The notes: a model not told the origin generated them from the letters alone. A stretch of 64,000 bases of DNA from Mucilaginibacter aquaedulcis (GCF_030409325.1 NZ_JAUFPR010000001.1:992001-1056000); one strand, 5' to 3'. Shown: positions 43,830 to 53,031, numbered from the stretch's first letter. A program made the numbers and translations.

Positions 43830-43956
43830 CTCACCCGACCATCGCTGCGCTTGGTCACCCTCTTCGCCTACGGCGGAAAGAGGGAATCACTTTTCTTCAC
43901 CCTCTTTCCAGCAAAGCTGAAGAGAGGGCCGACGAGCGTAGCGTAGTCGGGGTGAG
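43830..43956. repeat. CTCACCC...GGGTGAG palindromic element (127 bp)
   Basis: Outer arms CTCACCCGACCATCGCTGCG and GAGCGTAGCGTAGTCGGGGT (then GAG) pair imperfectly. Inner arms CCCTCTTCGCCTACGGCGGA/AAGAGGG and CCCTCTTTCCAGCAAAGCTG/AAGAGAGGG each fold on their own. Sister copy at 46967-47125. Confidence 0.8.
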
Positions 43957-44045
43957 TAAATTGCACAATTTCATTTCCAACATAAGCAGCCGCTAAATTT
44001 TGACCTTAGCTTCATACTTGGGCCAAGGGGTGGGATTCAAAACTT

Positions 44046-44133
44046 GTCATTGCGAGGAGGAACGACGAAGCAATCGCGAACATTGCAAGTCCAATACAAA
44101 AGCACACGATTACCGCGCTACGCTCGCAATGAC
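44046..44133. repeat. BIME-like GTCATTGCGAG...CTCGCAATGAC element, second copy
   Basis: Same end sequences as 30645-30732, with the interior GGAACGACGAAGCAATCGCG in the opposite order. 88 bp in both copies. Confidence 0.78.
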
Positions 44134-44158
44134 ATCTTTGTAAAAAAAGATTTGTTAC

Positions 44159-44671
44159 CTACAACACTGATATACGCTTAATAACTGATTCGGTGCCGGC
44201 TACTACACGTACGAAATAAAAACCGCTGGTGAGCTTGTTGTTAATAGGATAGTTGATGCTGTGATCGCCGGAGTCAACCCTTGACGAAAACATGGTGGTG
44301 ATATCGTTACCCAACACATCCATAATTTTGATGGTTACGTTGGTATTGCGCGATATGGTGTATTTTAAATTGATTTGGTCGGTTACCGGGTTTGGGTACA
44401 GCTGCACATCGTTCAGCAATTTATCGTCTGAACGTTGTACGCTTACTTTTACGCTTGATGTTACGGCCGGTTTCAGCGGCGGCAGCACCAAATGCAGTCC
44501 GTTTTTTAAGTAAGATGCTTTTTTACCTTTTGAAACGCGCAGGTAGGTGGTATCGTTTTTAAACTTTAAAGGCTTAGTTTCGGCAGCAAAGGCACAGCAC
44601 ATAAAAACCGCCAAAGCAGTTAGCATGATACGTGTGTTGTAAATAAAGAGATAAGTAATGTTTCGCCTCAT
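44159..44671 (-). CDS. Small protein with T9SS type A sorting domain
   Basis: 170 residues. The C-terminal ~75 residues are a Por-secretion (type A) sorting domain: LYPNPVTDQINLKY, IKIMDVLGNDI, SGFYFVRVVAG and the end VIKRISVL. A hydrophobic N-terminal segment (about 12-30) acts as the signal peptide. Only about 60 residues lie between the signal and the sorting domain, so the cargo part is very short. It would be exported by T9SS, of which PorT is encoded at 14.1 kb. Function unknown. Confidence 0.85.
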   Translation of the reverse strand: MRRNITYLFIYNTRIMLTALAVFMCCAFAAETKPLKFKNDTTYLRVSKGKKASYLKNGLHLVLPPLKPAVTSSVKVSVQRSDDKLLNDVQLYPNPVTDQINLKYTISRNTNVTIKIMDVLGNDITTMFSSRVDSGDHSINYPINNKLTSGFYFVRVVAGTESVIKRISVL

Positions 44672-44838
44672 TTTTAAGTCTTGCCTACAAAAGTATAAAT
44701 AAAGCCCTGATCAATTCAAAAAATGATGTTTTTATAAAACTTTTTAACAAAATTTAACAAAAACTGTTCAGTTTACGGTTTAGACTTCTTTTTTATTTAT
44801 ACGTTTAATGAATATTTAAGTTTAACCAAAAAAAATGA

Positions 44839-44846
44839 TATTTTTG
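44839..44846 (+). promoter_or_regulatory. Candidate -7 element of kup
   Basis: TATTTTTG matches TAnnTTTG and sits 20 bp before the GTG start (44867). A clean -33 TTG is not seen. Confidence 0.45.
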
Positions 44847-44866
44847 CACCTTTTAGAAATATAATA

Positions 44867-46834
44867 GTGTCAAACCATAAAGATCTGCAAAAACTGACGG
44901 CAGCAGGCCTGCTTATCAGTTTAGGAATAATTTACGGTGATATTGGTACCTCCCCATTATACGTATTTAAGGCTATTGTAGGAACCGAGCACTCCTCGAT
45001 TTCGCAAACCATTACCGAAACTTTAGTTTTAGGAGGTGTTTCCCTAATTTTCTGGACATTAACGCTGCAAACCACACTCAAGTATGTGGTGATCACGTTG
45101 CGTGCGGATAACAAGGGTGAAGGTGGCATATTCTCACTATTTTCGCTGGTGCGCCGCAAGGCAAAGTGGCTTATAGTGCCTGCTGTAGTAGGGGGCTGCG
45201 CATTGCTTGCTGATGGTATCATTACACCGCCTATCACCATATCATCGGCCATTGAGGGGCTGCAAACCTACTACCCTACCTTGCCAACCATGCAAATTGT
45301 GATGGCCATTATTACGGCTTTATTCATTATTCAGCAGTTTGGTACTTCATTGGTGGGTAAGGCTTTTGGGCCTATCATGTTTATCTGGTTTACCATGATG
45401 GGTGTGTTGGGTATCAGCTACATTGTTCATGATCCATCAATAATAAGGGCATTAAACCCGTATTATGCTTATAAACTACTCAGCACCAGTACCGGCGGCG
45501 AAGCTTTTATAGTGCTTGGAGCAGTGTTTCTGTGTACCACCGGAGCCGAGGCCTTATACTCTGATCTGGGCCATTGCGGTAAGGATAACATCCGCATCAG
45601 CTGGATATATGTTAAAACCTGCCTTATCCTTAACTATCTTGGGCAAGCGGTATGGTTGCTTCAATTTGCCAATCACACTATCGATCTTAACTTAAATAAT
45701 CCTTTCTATAAAATAATGCCACCCTGGTTCCTGATATTTGGTATCGGTATAGCAACAGTGGCGGCAGTAATTGCCAGTCAGGCGCTTATTTCAGGTTCAT
45801 TTACACTTATAGCCGAGGCTGTAAGGCTTAACCTATGGCCAAAGGTAAGGATCAATTATCCGTCTGAACAAAAGGGGCAATTATATGTGCCAAGCGTTAA
45901 CTGGCTGCTTTGGGCAGGTTGTTTAGGCGTGGTGCTCATATTTAAACATTCCAGCAAAATGGAATCGGCATACGGTTTAAGTATTACCGTAGCCATGCTC
46001 ATGACCACCATCCTGGTATCAAAATTCTTAAAGCGCAAAAAGGTACCTACGTATATTATTGCCGTATTTTTAACGGTTTACCTGCTTATTGAAGGAACCT
46101 TCCTGGCCGGTAACCTGGTTAAATTTGTTCACGGGGGCTGGTTTACCTTATCAATCGGATTCCTGCTGTTCACCGTAATGTGGACATGGCATACCGCCCG
46201 CAAGATCAGGAACCGCTACGTGAAATTTGTTGGTATTGAGGATTACTTTGAGATTTTAAAGGAGCTTAGTGCTGATGAAACCGTGCCTAAATATGCGTCG
46301 CAGCTGGTGTATTTAACCAGTGCCAACTTTAACTCAGAAATTGAATCGAAAATAGTTTACTCCATACTGCAAAAGCAACCTAAACGGGCCGACGTATACT
46401 GGCTGGTACACGTTGACGTGGTTGATGAGCCTTACAAACGCGAATACGAGGTAGAATCGCTGGTGCCTAACAAGGTGATCAGGATCGACTTTAAACTTGG
46501 TTTTAGGGTTGAGCAGCAGATTAACCTGTTGTTCCGAAAAGTAGTGGAAGACCTTGTTAAAAAAGGTGAGGTTGATATTACCAGCAACTACAAATCATTA
46601 AATAAGCACAAGATAGTAGGTGATTTCAGGTTTGTGGTGATCGAGAAGGTATTGTCACGCTCGCACAGTCTGTCGTTCTTCGAGCGCTTTATTATGGATT
46701 ATTACGTGCAGCTTAAAAAGGTGAGCTTATCTGAAGAGCGTGGCTTTGGTCTCGACCTGAGCTTTGTTACAGTAGAAAAAGTGCCACTCATGCTCTCGAT
46801 TCCTGAAGCTATAGAGATACACCGGGTTAATTAA
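44867..46834 (+). CDS. kup: Low-affinity potassium uptake protein Kup
   Basis: K+/H+ symporter. The 655 residues have about 12 membrane helices and start LISLGIIYGDIGTSPLYVFK, the Kup signature. ALLADGIITPPITISSAIEG and TTGAEALYSDLGHCGK follow. The C-terminal 200 residues are soluble. The start codon is GTG (GTGTCAAACCAT); no in-frame ATG fits better. Length is within the family (620-670). Confidence 0.96.
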   Translation: MSNHKDLQKLTAAGLLISLGIIYGDIGTSPLYVFKAIVGTEHSSISQTITETLVLGGVSLIFWTLTLQTTLKYVVITLRADNKGEGGIFSLFSLVRRKAKWLIVPAVVGGCALLADGIITPPITISSAIEGLQTYYPTLPTMQIVMAIITALFIIQQFGTSLVGKAFGPIMFIWFTMMGVLGISYIVHDPSIIRALNPYYAYKLLSTSTGGEAFIVLGAVFLCTTGAEALYSDLGHCGKDNIRISWIYVKTCLILNYLGQAVWLLQFANHTIDLNLNNPFYKIMPPWFLIFGIGIATVAAVIASQALISGSFTLIAEAVRLNLWPKVRINYPSEQKGQLYVPSVNWLLWAGCLGVVLIFKHSSKMESAYGLSITVAMLMTTILVSKFLKRKKVPTYIIAVFLTVYLLIEGTFLAGNLVKFVHGGWFTLSIGFLLFTVMWTWHTARKIRNRYVKFVGIEDYFEILKELSADETVPKYASQLVYLTSANFNSEIESKIVYSILQKQPKRADVYWLVHVDVVDEPYKREYEVESLVPNKVIRIDFKLGFRVEQQINLLFRKVVEDLVKKGEVDITSNYKSLNKHKIVGDFRFVVIEKVLSRSHSLSFFERFIMDYYVQLKKVSLSEERGFGLDLSFVTVEKVPLMLSIPEAIEIHRVN

Positions 46835-46846
46835 AAGACCTTTTCT

Positions 46847-46879
46847 AAATCCTCTCCAATGGAGAGGATTTTTCTTTTT
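46847..46879 (+). terminator. Terminator after kup
   Basis: AAATCCTCTCCA and TGGAGAGGATTT form a perfect 12-bp stem with a one-base loop, followed by TTCTTTTT; 12 bp after the kup stop. Confidence 0.85.
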
Positions 46880-46966
46880 CAGGGGATTGTTTTTCCTCGG
46901 ATACTTAATTTTATTTATGATCAATTACCCCCGCTCCTTTGGAGAGTAATAGCCCATAGCAAAGAA

Positions 46967-47125
46967 TCACCCGGTCTACGCTTCGCTGGACCACCCTCTT
47001 CGCCTTCGGCGGAAAGAGGGATTTGAAAAGGGATAAAAGACAAAGGACAAAAGAAATTATTTCTTTACCCTCTTTGCGGCGAAGCCGAAGAGAGGATCGA
47101 CAAGCGTAGCCATGTCGGGGGTGAG
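46967..47125. repeat. CTCACCC...GGGTGAG palindromic element (159 bp)
   Basis: Same architecture as 43830-43956: TCACCCGGTCTACGCTTCGC outer arm, ACCCTCTTCGCCTTCGGCGG inner arm, and CCCTCTTTGCGGCGAAGCCG / ATCGACAAGCGTAGCCATGT on the other side. The centre carries an extra low-complexity GGGATAAAAGACAAAGGACA tract. Confidence 0.8.
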
Positions 47126-47133
47126 CTTAATAG

Positions 47134-48324
47134 CTATGCGGTGTAAAACTCAATAGCCTCCAGTATCACGCCGCATGCATGTTCTATTTGTTCATGAGTG
47201 ATGATGAGTGGCGGGGCAATGCGCATGGAGTTGCTGCAATGTAAAAACCAATCGGTGATAACACCGTTTTCGATACAGCGGTCGATTATTTTTTTGTTGA
47301 GATCGAAATTGTCCAGTTCAATAGCCAGGATCAAACCTTTGCCACGCACTTCCTTAATTGCCGGGTGAACCAGCAGCTTGCGGAAGAGCGCCTCTTTTTC
47401 TGCAACGGCGGGTGTCAGGTTTTCGTCAAGCAGCACCTCGAGTGCGGCCAGTCCGGCGGCACAGCATACGGGGTGACCGCCAAAGGTAGTGATGTGGCCT
47501 AAAATAGGATTCTCTTTGAGCGCGCCCATGATTTGGTTTGATGATATGAATGCGCCAATGGGCATACCTCCGCCCAGAGCCTTAGCCAATAGCAATATAT
47601 CGGGCACAATATCATAATGCTCAAACGCGAACAGCTTACCGGTGCGACCAAAGGCTGCCTGTATCTCGTCTAATATCAACAAGGTGCCGGTTTCATTACA
47701 GCGTTTGCGCAGGGCCTGCATATAGGTGAGGTCGGGCACTCGGATACCTGCTTCGCCCTGTATGGTTTCTATGATAACGCAGGCGGTTTGTTCGGTGATC
47801 AGCTGCAGATCGGCAGGTTCATTAAAGCGGATAAAATTAATGCCGGGTAACAATGGGCGATAGGCTTGTTTAAACTCCTCATTGCCCATCACACTCAGCG
47901 CACCCTGGGTACTGCCGTGGTAAGAGTTGCGGCAAGCCACGATCTGCTGCCTGCCTGTGAAACGTTTGGCCAGCTTCAGAGCGCCCTCAACAGCCTCGGC
48001 ACCTGAATTGGTAAAATATACCGATTGCAGGTTTTGCGGCAATACAGAAGCCAGTTTTTCGGCGAAGCGTACCTGCGGTGTTTGTACATATTCGCCGTAA
48101 ACCATCAGGTGCATGTATTTTTCTACCTGTTGCTTTACGGCCTCAATAACTTTGGGATTGCCATGCCCTAAGCTGCTTACACCTATACCCGAAATAAGGT
48201 CGGTATAAGCCCTACCTTCTTCGTTGTACATATAAATACCTTCGGCACGTTCAAATTCAAGCAAAAGCGGAAAATCGGTAGTTTGCGCGTTATTGGCTAA
48301 AAAAAGCTGGCGAAGGGTGGGCAT
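47134..48324 (-). CDS. Class III aminotransferase (aspartate aminotransferase family, ArgD-like)
   Basis: PLP-dependent aminotransferase, 396 residues. PLP-site motifs: FTNSGAEAVEGALKLAKRFT, CRNSYHGSTQGALS, LILDEIQAAFGRTG (Asp contacting the pyridine) and LLLAKALGGGMPIGAF (Schiff-base Lys). Similar to acetylornithine and ornithine aminotransferases; without arg genes nearby the substrate is open. Its start lies just right of a repeat-rich region. Confidence 0.92.
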   Translation of the reverse strand: MPTLRQLFLANNAQTTDFPLLLEFERAEGIYMYNEEGRAYTDLISGIGVSSLGHGNPKVIEAVKQQVEKYMHLMVYGEYVQTPQVRFAEKLASVLPQNLQSVYFTNSGAEAVEGALKLAKRFTGRQQIVACRNSYHGSTQGALSVMGNEEFKQAYRPLLPGINFIRFNEPADLQLITEQTACVIIETIQGEAGIRVPDLTYMQALRKRCNETGTLLILDEIQAAFGRTGKLFAFEHYDIVPDILLLAKALGGGMPIGAFISSNQIMGALKENPILGHITTFGGHPVCCAAGLAALEVLLDENLTPAVAEKEALFRKLLVHPAIKEVRGKGLILAIELDNFDLNKKIIDRCIENGVITDWFLHCSNSMRIAPPLIITHEQIEHACGVILEAIEFYTA

Positions 48325-48456
48325 GGGATGTAATTGTAAGTATTGTGTTCTGAGTTGTTATTTATCGGCGCAAAGATAAGGGTAATGCCGGAGAAGGTTG
48401 GATTAAAAATTTCATGTCTGTGTGTAATTGCTTTGAGGATAAGCCCATCAGTTTGT

Positions 48457-49004
48457 ATGGCGAAGTCCCGCTCTTGGCCGCGGGAGGGCCAGTTACTTTG
48501 TAGCCACAAAGTAACCAAAAGGCTTTCAGCAGAAAGGCTTCTTTGCCGCACAAAGCTTTTGCCCTGCAAAGCAGGCAGAACCACGGGCTGCTAAACCTTA
48601 CCCCTACTTCGTTCGCGCAGTACCTCTCCTTCGGCAAGGTTCGCTAATGCCCCATCCAACACACAGGCCAATATGTTCTGCCTGCTTTTTGCCCGAAGCT
48701 GATCTGCTGAATGTCTGAATCAGAATTTACGGAATTAAAAATATATGGGACAGAACTCTTTCTAACTTGTTATCCTGAGTAACGAAGGATCTGTTAGTAA
48801 ACTTTGTATGCCGTAGAATAGATCCTTCGTTCCTAAGGATGACAAGCGTGGAATGATAAGAAAGTGGGTAAATGCCCGACAAAAAAGCGGGCCGGGAGTT
48901 TTGCCTGTGGGCGGAAGCTTTTTTTTGTCTTGATTTTTTGGTTACTTTTTTATCAAGAAAAAAGTGACTGGGCCTTCCCGCGGCCAAGAGCGGGACTTCG
49001 CCAT
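48457..49004 (-). mobile_element. MITE-like non-coding element, copy R (complete, with both TIRs)
   Basis: The two ends are inverted copies of one ~40-bp sequence. At 48457 it reads ATGGCGAAGTCCCGCTCTTG (then GCCGCGGGAGGGCCAGTTAC). The right end, reverse-complemented from 49004, starts with the same 20 bases (then GCCGCGGGAAGGCCCAGTCAC). Just inside each end is a hairpin: TTACTTTGTAGCCACAAAGTAA and TTACTTTTTTATCAAG...AAAAAAGTGAC. Copy L at 37948-38565 is the reverse orientation. No transposase gene is present. Confidence 0.82.
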
Positions 49005-49090
49005 TCAATAATAATACAGAGTAACTATGTCCAAAGAGTAAACAATACAACCATTTCCATGTCACCCCAAATTTTCGTAAATTTGTATAG

Positions 49091-49137
49091 AACCAAATAG
49101 CCCGGCTGCTTATATAAAGTAGCCGGGCTATTTGGTT
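49091..49137 (-). terminator. Perfect 17-bp hairpin
   Basis: AACCAAATAGCCCGGCT and AGCCGGGCTATTTGGTT pair exactly around a 13-base loop. It could be a bidirectional terminator, though the GH130 gene ends 240 bp away and no T run follows. Confidence 0.55.
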
Positions 49138-49378
49138 AAGGGAGTAAAAGCCCGGAAGTGATAAAATCAAAATATCACATTGAAAATCAAATTATTAACA
49201 CTTATTAAAGCTCAAATAACAGACAAAAATTGAAGAACTTTGAAGTAAAACTCTATAAAATGCCCGATTTTCAATCAATTCTGATCTCTTTTGCCAATTT
49301 TTGATGGCTTTTTGAAGCAAAAAATTATTTTAAAAAGTTTCGGGCATCGATAATAATACCAGATATAGTTTTGATTTT

Positions 49379-50866
49379 TTAATTTTGAATTTCCGCCACC
49401 TCACTTACATCTTCTTTCAGTTTTTTGAGCAAGGCATCAAGACACACCTCCGCAAAAGCTGTTGACGAGTCAGACACGCCATAAGGGATAATGAGTTTGT
49501 CGTTATGTACAATAGCCCCGCAGGAGTATAATACATTAGGCACATAACCTTCCCGCTCATCACTATTAGGAATCAGCAGAGGCTCGCGCAGGCGACCTAT
49601 CTCAACGGCAGGGTCATCTAATTTGAGCAGGCTTGCACCAAGCACATAACGCCGCATTGGGCCTACACCATGGGTGATCACTATCCAGCCATCCTTGGTT
49701 TCAATAGGAGAACCGCAGTTGCCTATCTGTATAAACTCCCAGGTAAATTTAGGCTGCTGCAACAGTATAGGCTTTTCCCATATATTAATTTTATCGGAGT
49801 ACATGATGTAATTGTTGCAGCCATCAATCCGCGATATCATTACAAACTTGCCGTTCACCTTTCGCGGAAATAATGCCAGGTTCTTGTTTTGGGCACCGGC
49901 GCCATAAAGCGGCATTATTTTAAAATTATAAAAATCAGAGGTCTGCAACAACTTGGGCATAATGAGCGAACCGTCATAAGCCGTATAGGTAGCATAGTAT
50001 ACGTAGGTACCGTCATCATTTATAAATTTTACAAAACGGGCGTCCTCAATACCTTTGCGCTCATATTCTGAAATGGGGAATATAACCCGGTCGGAAAGGT
50101 CGGTATCAAGGGAAAAAACTATTTCATAGTAGGAATCGGCCAGCCAAAGCACTTTATCGTACTCCAGGCGCTTCATATCGCTCTCCTGCAACTTTTGCGA
50201 ATCGAGAATAATGCGGCGCAGATTGGCATACTCAAAATGGTGATCAAGCTTTGATTCCAGTTCATTGATCACATCAATATTGATCTGGGTGATGGCTGCC
50301 TTTTCAAAGAACAGTTTTTTGTTGTAAACGGCATTACGAACAATTTCAGCCTCATCAATATAACTGCCTGATGGCTGTATGGTGATATTATTATCCTTAT
50401 CAAACAAGGCGCGCCTGAAAGTTATGGATGAGATATGCCCCTCGCCTACCGCCCTGAAACTGATGATCATCCTTTTTTGGCCGTCCTCCAGCTCGGTTTG
50501 GTCAGGGTCCTCTATGATGGATGGATTAAAAAATGCCGCCGACTCAATAGAATACTCATGCGTAAAGTAGGAGCCTATGAGTAATTTGCGGTAAACAGTA
50601 AGTATATCAAAATCAATGTTCAGCTCATGAAACAAGGGTTTCAGCTTACTGCAATGCCTGTTTAAAACCCGGGTGATATTGCGGTGGCGTTTTGAATACT
50701 CCTGTAATAGCGGCGATACGATGCCAAAGGCCTCATCTTCGCTAATGTTCATTACACGTTCAATTACCTCTTTGGCACGGTCGTTACCATTAAAAAAAAA
50801 TCTTGCAATAACACGCTTGGGGTCGGGGTTAACTCTTATAGGTTTGCGTTCGATGGAAAGTCTCAT
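49379..50866 (-). CDS. GH130-family glycosidase/phosphorylase
   Basis: Five-bladed propeller enzyme that acts on beta-mannosides (GH130 includes mannosyl-glucose and mannooligosaccharide phosphorylases and hydrolases). Of 495 residues the first ~100 are an added helical domain. The propeller carries FFNPSIIEDP, the general-acid-region SFRAVGEGHISSITFRR, GIEDARFVKFINDDGTYVYY and GNCGSPIETKDGWIVITHGV. A signal peptide is absent, so it is cytoplasmic. In other Bacteroidota such genes lie beside paired glycosyltransferases like those at 34.6-37.8 kb. The exact linkage and phosphorylase versus hydrolase type are not decided by what I see. Confidence 0.85.
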   Translation of the reverse strand: MRLSIERKPIRVNPDPKRVIARFFFNGNDRAKEVIERVMNISEDEAFGIVSPLLQEYSKRHRNITRVLNRHCSKLKPLFHELNIDFDILTVYRKLLIGSYFTHEYSIESAAFFNPSIIEDPDQTELEDGQKRMIISFRAVGEGHISSITFRRALFDKDNNITIQPSGSYIDEAEIVRNAVYNKKLFFEKAAITQINIDVINELESKLDHHFEYANLRRIILDSQKLQESDMKRLEYDKVLWLADSYYEIVFSLDTDLSDRVIFPISEYERKGIEDARFVKFINDDGTYVYYATYTAYDGSLIMPKLLQTSDFYNFKIMPLYGAGAQNKNLALFPRKVNGKFVMISRIDGCNNYIMYSDKINIWEKPILLQQPKFTWEFIQIGNCGSPIETKDGWIVITHGVGPMRRYVLGASLLKLDDPAVEIGRLREPLLIPNSDEREGYVPNVLYSCGAIVHNDKLIIPYGVSDSSTAFAEVCLDALLKKLKEDVSEVAEIQN

Positions 50867-51015
50867 ATTAAAAGTTAGCGTTTAATCATTAACAGCATTT
50901 ACTGTAAATTGATTGCATTAAATTTGATAAACCTTTAGTTTAATTTACTAATGTTGCAGTTGTATATACACAATTGCTTAATTTATAAGTTATAGCTTTT
51001 GTAAATTGCCAACGT

Positions 51016-51693
51016 ATGAATGTATTAATTGTTGAAGACGAAAAAGGTCTTGCCCTTGAAGTTGATGAGTTTTTAAGCCACGAAGGTTTTACCGTTGAAC
51101 ATGCACGTACCAAAAAATCGGCAGAAGAAAAGATCTTTGTGAACAACTATGACTTTATACTGCTTGATCTTGGCCTTCCTGATGGCGATGGCTTTGGCCT
51201 TTTGAAAATGCTGAAAGGCCTTGATAAACGCGAAGATGCGGTGATTATCCTCACCGCGCGCGGCGCTGTTGACGATCGTGTATTGGGCCTGGAACAAGGA
51301 GCAGATGACTATTTGGCAAAACCTTTCTCATTAAGTGAACTTTTGGCACGTATGCACGCCATTACCCGCCGCAAGCACCGGCTGGAGAGCAATGATATTA
51401 ACATTAAGGGCCTGCGTGTTAATATCCAGAACCGTACGGTAATGTTCAATGATGAGCGTATTAACCTCACCAAAAAAGAATTTGAGATATTCAATTACCT
51501 GGTACTGAACAAAAACCGGGTTATATCACGCACAAACCTAACAGAACACGTTTGGGGCGATGTACTGGAAATAAACTCCGACTCGAACTTTGTTGATGTA
51601 CATGTTAAAAACCTGCGCAAAAAACTATCACAATACATTCCTATTGATTGGTTTGAAACCGTTAGGAGCATTGGCTACCGCATCAATATTTAA
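51016..51693 (+). CDS. OmpR-family response regulator
   Basis: 225 residues: receiver domain (1-120) with EDE (7-9), phosphoacceptor Asp51 in LLDLGLPDGDGF and the conserved Lys in LAKPFSLSEL. A winged-helix DNA-binding domain (130-225) includes NLTKKEFEIFNYLVLNKN and RVISRTNLTEHVWG. Paired with the histidine kinase 18 bp downstream. Divergent from the GH130 gene, with about 150 bp between. Confidence 0.96.
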   Translation: MNVLIVEDEKGLALEVDEFLSHEGFTVEHARTKKSAEEKIFVNNYDFILLDLGLPDGDGFGLLKMLKGLDKREDAVIILTARGAVDDRVLGLEQGADDYLAKPFSLSELLARMHAITRRKHRLESNDINIKGLRVNIQNRTVMFNDERINLTKKEFEIFNYLVLNKNRVISRTNLTEHVWGDVLEINSDSNFVDVHVKNLRKKLSQYIPIDWFETVRSIGYRINI

Positions 51694-51711
51694 TTTTAAT
51701 TATACCTATAA

Positions 51712-53031
51712 ATGAAATTACAGGTAAAACTGGCCCTCTATAATACCTTAACCAAAGTGGCCATTATTTTATTTACCGGCCTGCTTATCCTGTTATCTAT
51801 CGAAAAGATATCATACAACCATATTGAGGTTCGGTTGGAAGATAACAAGGAAGAAACCTTGAGACACCTTTCAACGGGAGAGATCAATAACTTTTTAAAC
51901 CGGCAGAAAGAATATACCGATTACAATATTTTAAAAGAGGAATTTATAACCATAACCCCGGCAAAGTACAATCCTAAAACAAGCAATGCCATTAAGTTCA
52001 GTACCGAATCGCGCAGGGTTGACAACAACATACAAATTTATCGCATATTATCGCACCAGTTTAACTTTAACGGGCACAGCTACCTGCTGCAAATTGGTGA
52101 GGCCATTGAATCGGTAGAGGAATTAAAATCCATCATTAAAAAATTCACCTTACTGGTATTATTCATTGCCCTGGTGCTTACCCTCATCAGCGATCTGGTA
52201 TTTACCAAATTCCTCCTGGCTCCGTTTTATAAGATAATCGACCGTAAACTGATCAAAGTTAATGACCCCATGAACTTTGATTACGAAAAAATTAAAACCA
52301 CAACGCAGGATTTTGAAATGCTTGACGATAGCATCAGTTCGTTGATGAAAAAGATCTCCAATCTTTTCATACTGGAAAAACAGTTTATAGCCAATGTATC
52401 GCACGAACTGCTTACGCCTATATCCATCATCAGCTCAAGGCTCGAAAACATCCTGCTGCATGAGGAATTGAGTGAAGGCAGCGAAAATAAGATGCATGCC
52501 TCGCTAAAAACCTTAAACCGCTTAAAATCTATCATTAACAGTCTGTTGCTCATATCAAAGGTTGAAAATAACCAGTTCAATAAAGCCGATGTGGTGATGC
52601 TTGCCGGCGTTATTAAAGAAATTCATGAGGAACTGGAAGACCGGATCATTGAAAAGCAAATCAAGTTTACCAACCACCTGAAATACATTTACTCCATACA
52701 GGGTAACCGCCCGTTAATGCATACCCTGTTGTTCAATATCATTAACAACTCCATTAAGTACAATAACATTAAGGGTACTATTACTATATCCGATCAGCTT
52801 ACCGATGATATTTACTCCATTACCATCACCGATACCGGTGCGGGCATGGATCAAAAACAAATAGAAAGTGCTTTTAACCGGTTTGAGAAACTTGACACCG
52901 ACGAAAAGGAAAGCTACGGATTAGGGCTGGCCATAGTAAAAAGTATTACCGCCTTCCACAATATCAAGGTTAAGATTGATTCTGTTAAAGATCAGGGTAC
53001 CAGTGTGAAACTAATATTTAACCGGGAGTAA
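51712..53031 (+). CDS. Sensor histidine kinase
   Basis: 439 residues: two membrane helices (about 12-30 and 145-165) around a ~110-residue periplasmic sensor region. A short linker precedes the kinase core: H-box NVSHELLTPISIISSRLENI with phospho-His231, N-box NIINNSIKYN, G1 TDTGAGMD and G2 SYGLGLAIVKS. Partner of the OmpR-type regulator just upstream. The ligand is unknown. Confidence 0.95.
   Translation: MKLQVKLALYNTLTKVAIILFTGLLILLSIEKISYNHIEVRLEDNKEETLRHLSTGEINNFLNRQKEYTDYNILKEEFITITPAKYNPKTSNAIKFSTESRRVDNNIQIYRILSHQFNFNGHSYLLQIGEAIESVEELKSIIKKFTLLVLFIALVLTLISDLVFTKFLLAPFYKIIDRKLIKVNDPMNFDYEKIKTTTQDFEMLDDSISSLMKKISNLFILEKQFIANVSHELLTPISIISSRLENILLHEELSEGSENKMHASLKTLNRLKSIINSLLLISKVENNQFNKADVVMLAGVIKEIHEELEDRIIEKQIKFTNHLKYIYSIQGNRPLMHTLLFNIINNSIKYNNIKGTITISDQLTDDIYSITITDTGAGMDQKQIESAFNRFEKLDTDEKESYGLGLAIVKSITAFHNIKVKIDSVKDQGTSVKLIFNRE

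Larger units (their letters stand above)
43783..44158. other. Repeat-filled gap between FAH and T9SS cargo genes
   Basis: 376 bp with no gene. It holds the palindromic element 43830-43956 and the BIME-like element 44046-44133, and a short unique stretch between them. Confidence 0.6.
48325..49378. other. 1-kb gene-free region containing the complete MITE-like element
   Basis: Holds the element copy R (48457-49004) and a 17-bp-stem hairpin at 49091-49137, followed by an AT-rich stretch (49150-49378) without any gene. Open frames here fall inside the element. Confidence 0.65.

Noticed and set aside
48727..49170. 147-codon leftward frame covering part of copy R and a hairpin
   Set aside because: Overlaps TIR and hairpin sequence; no homologous protein pattern.
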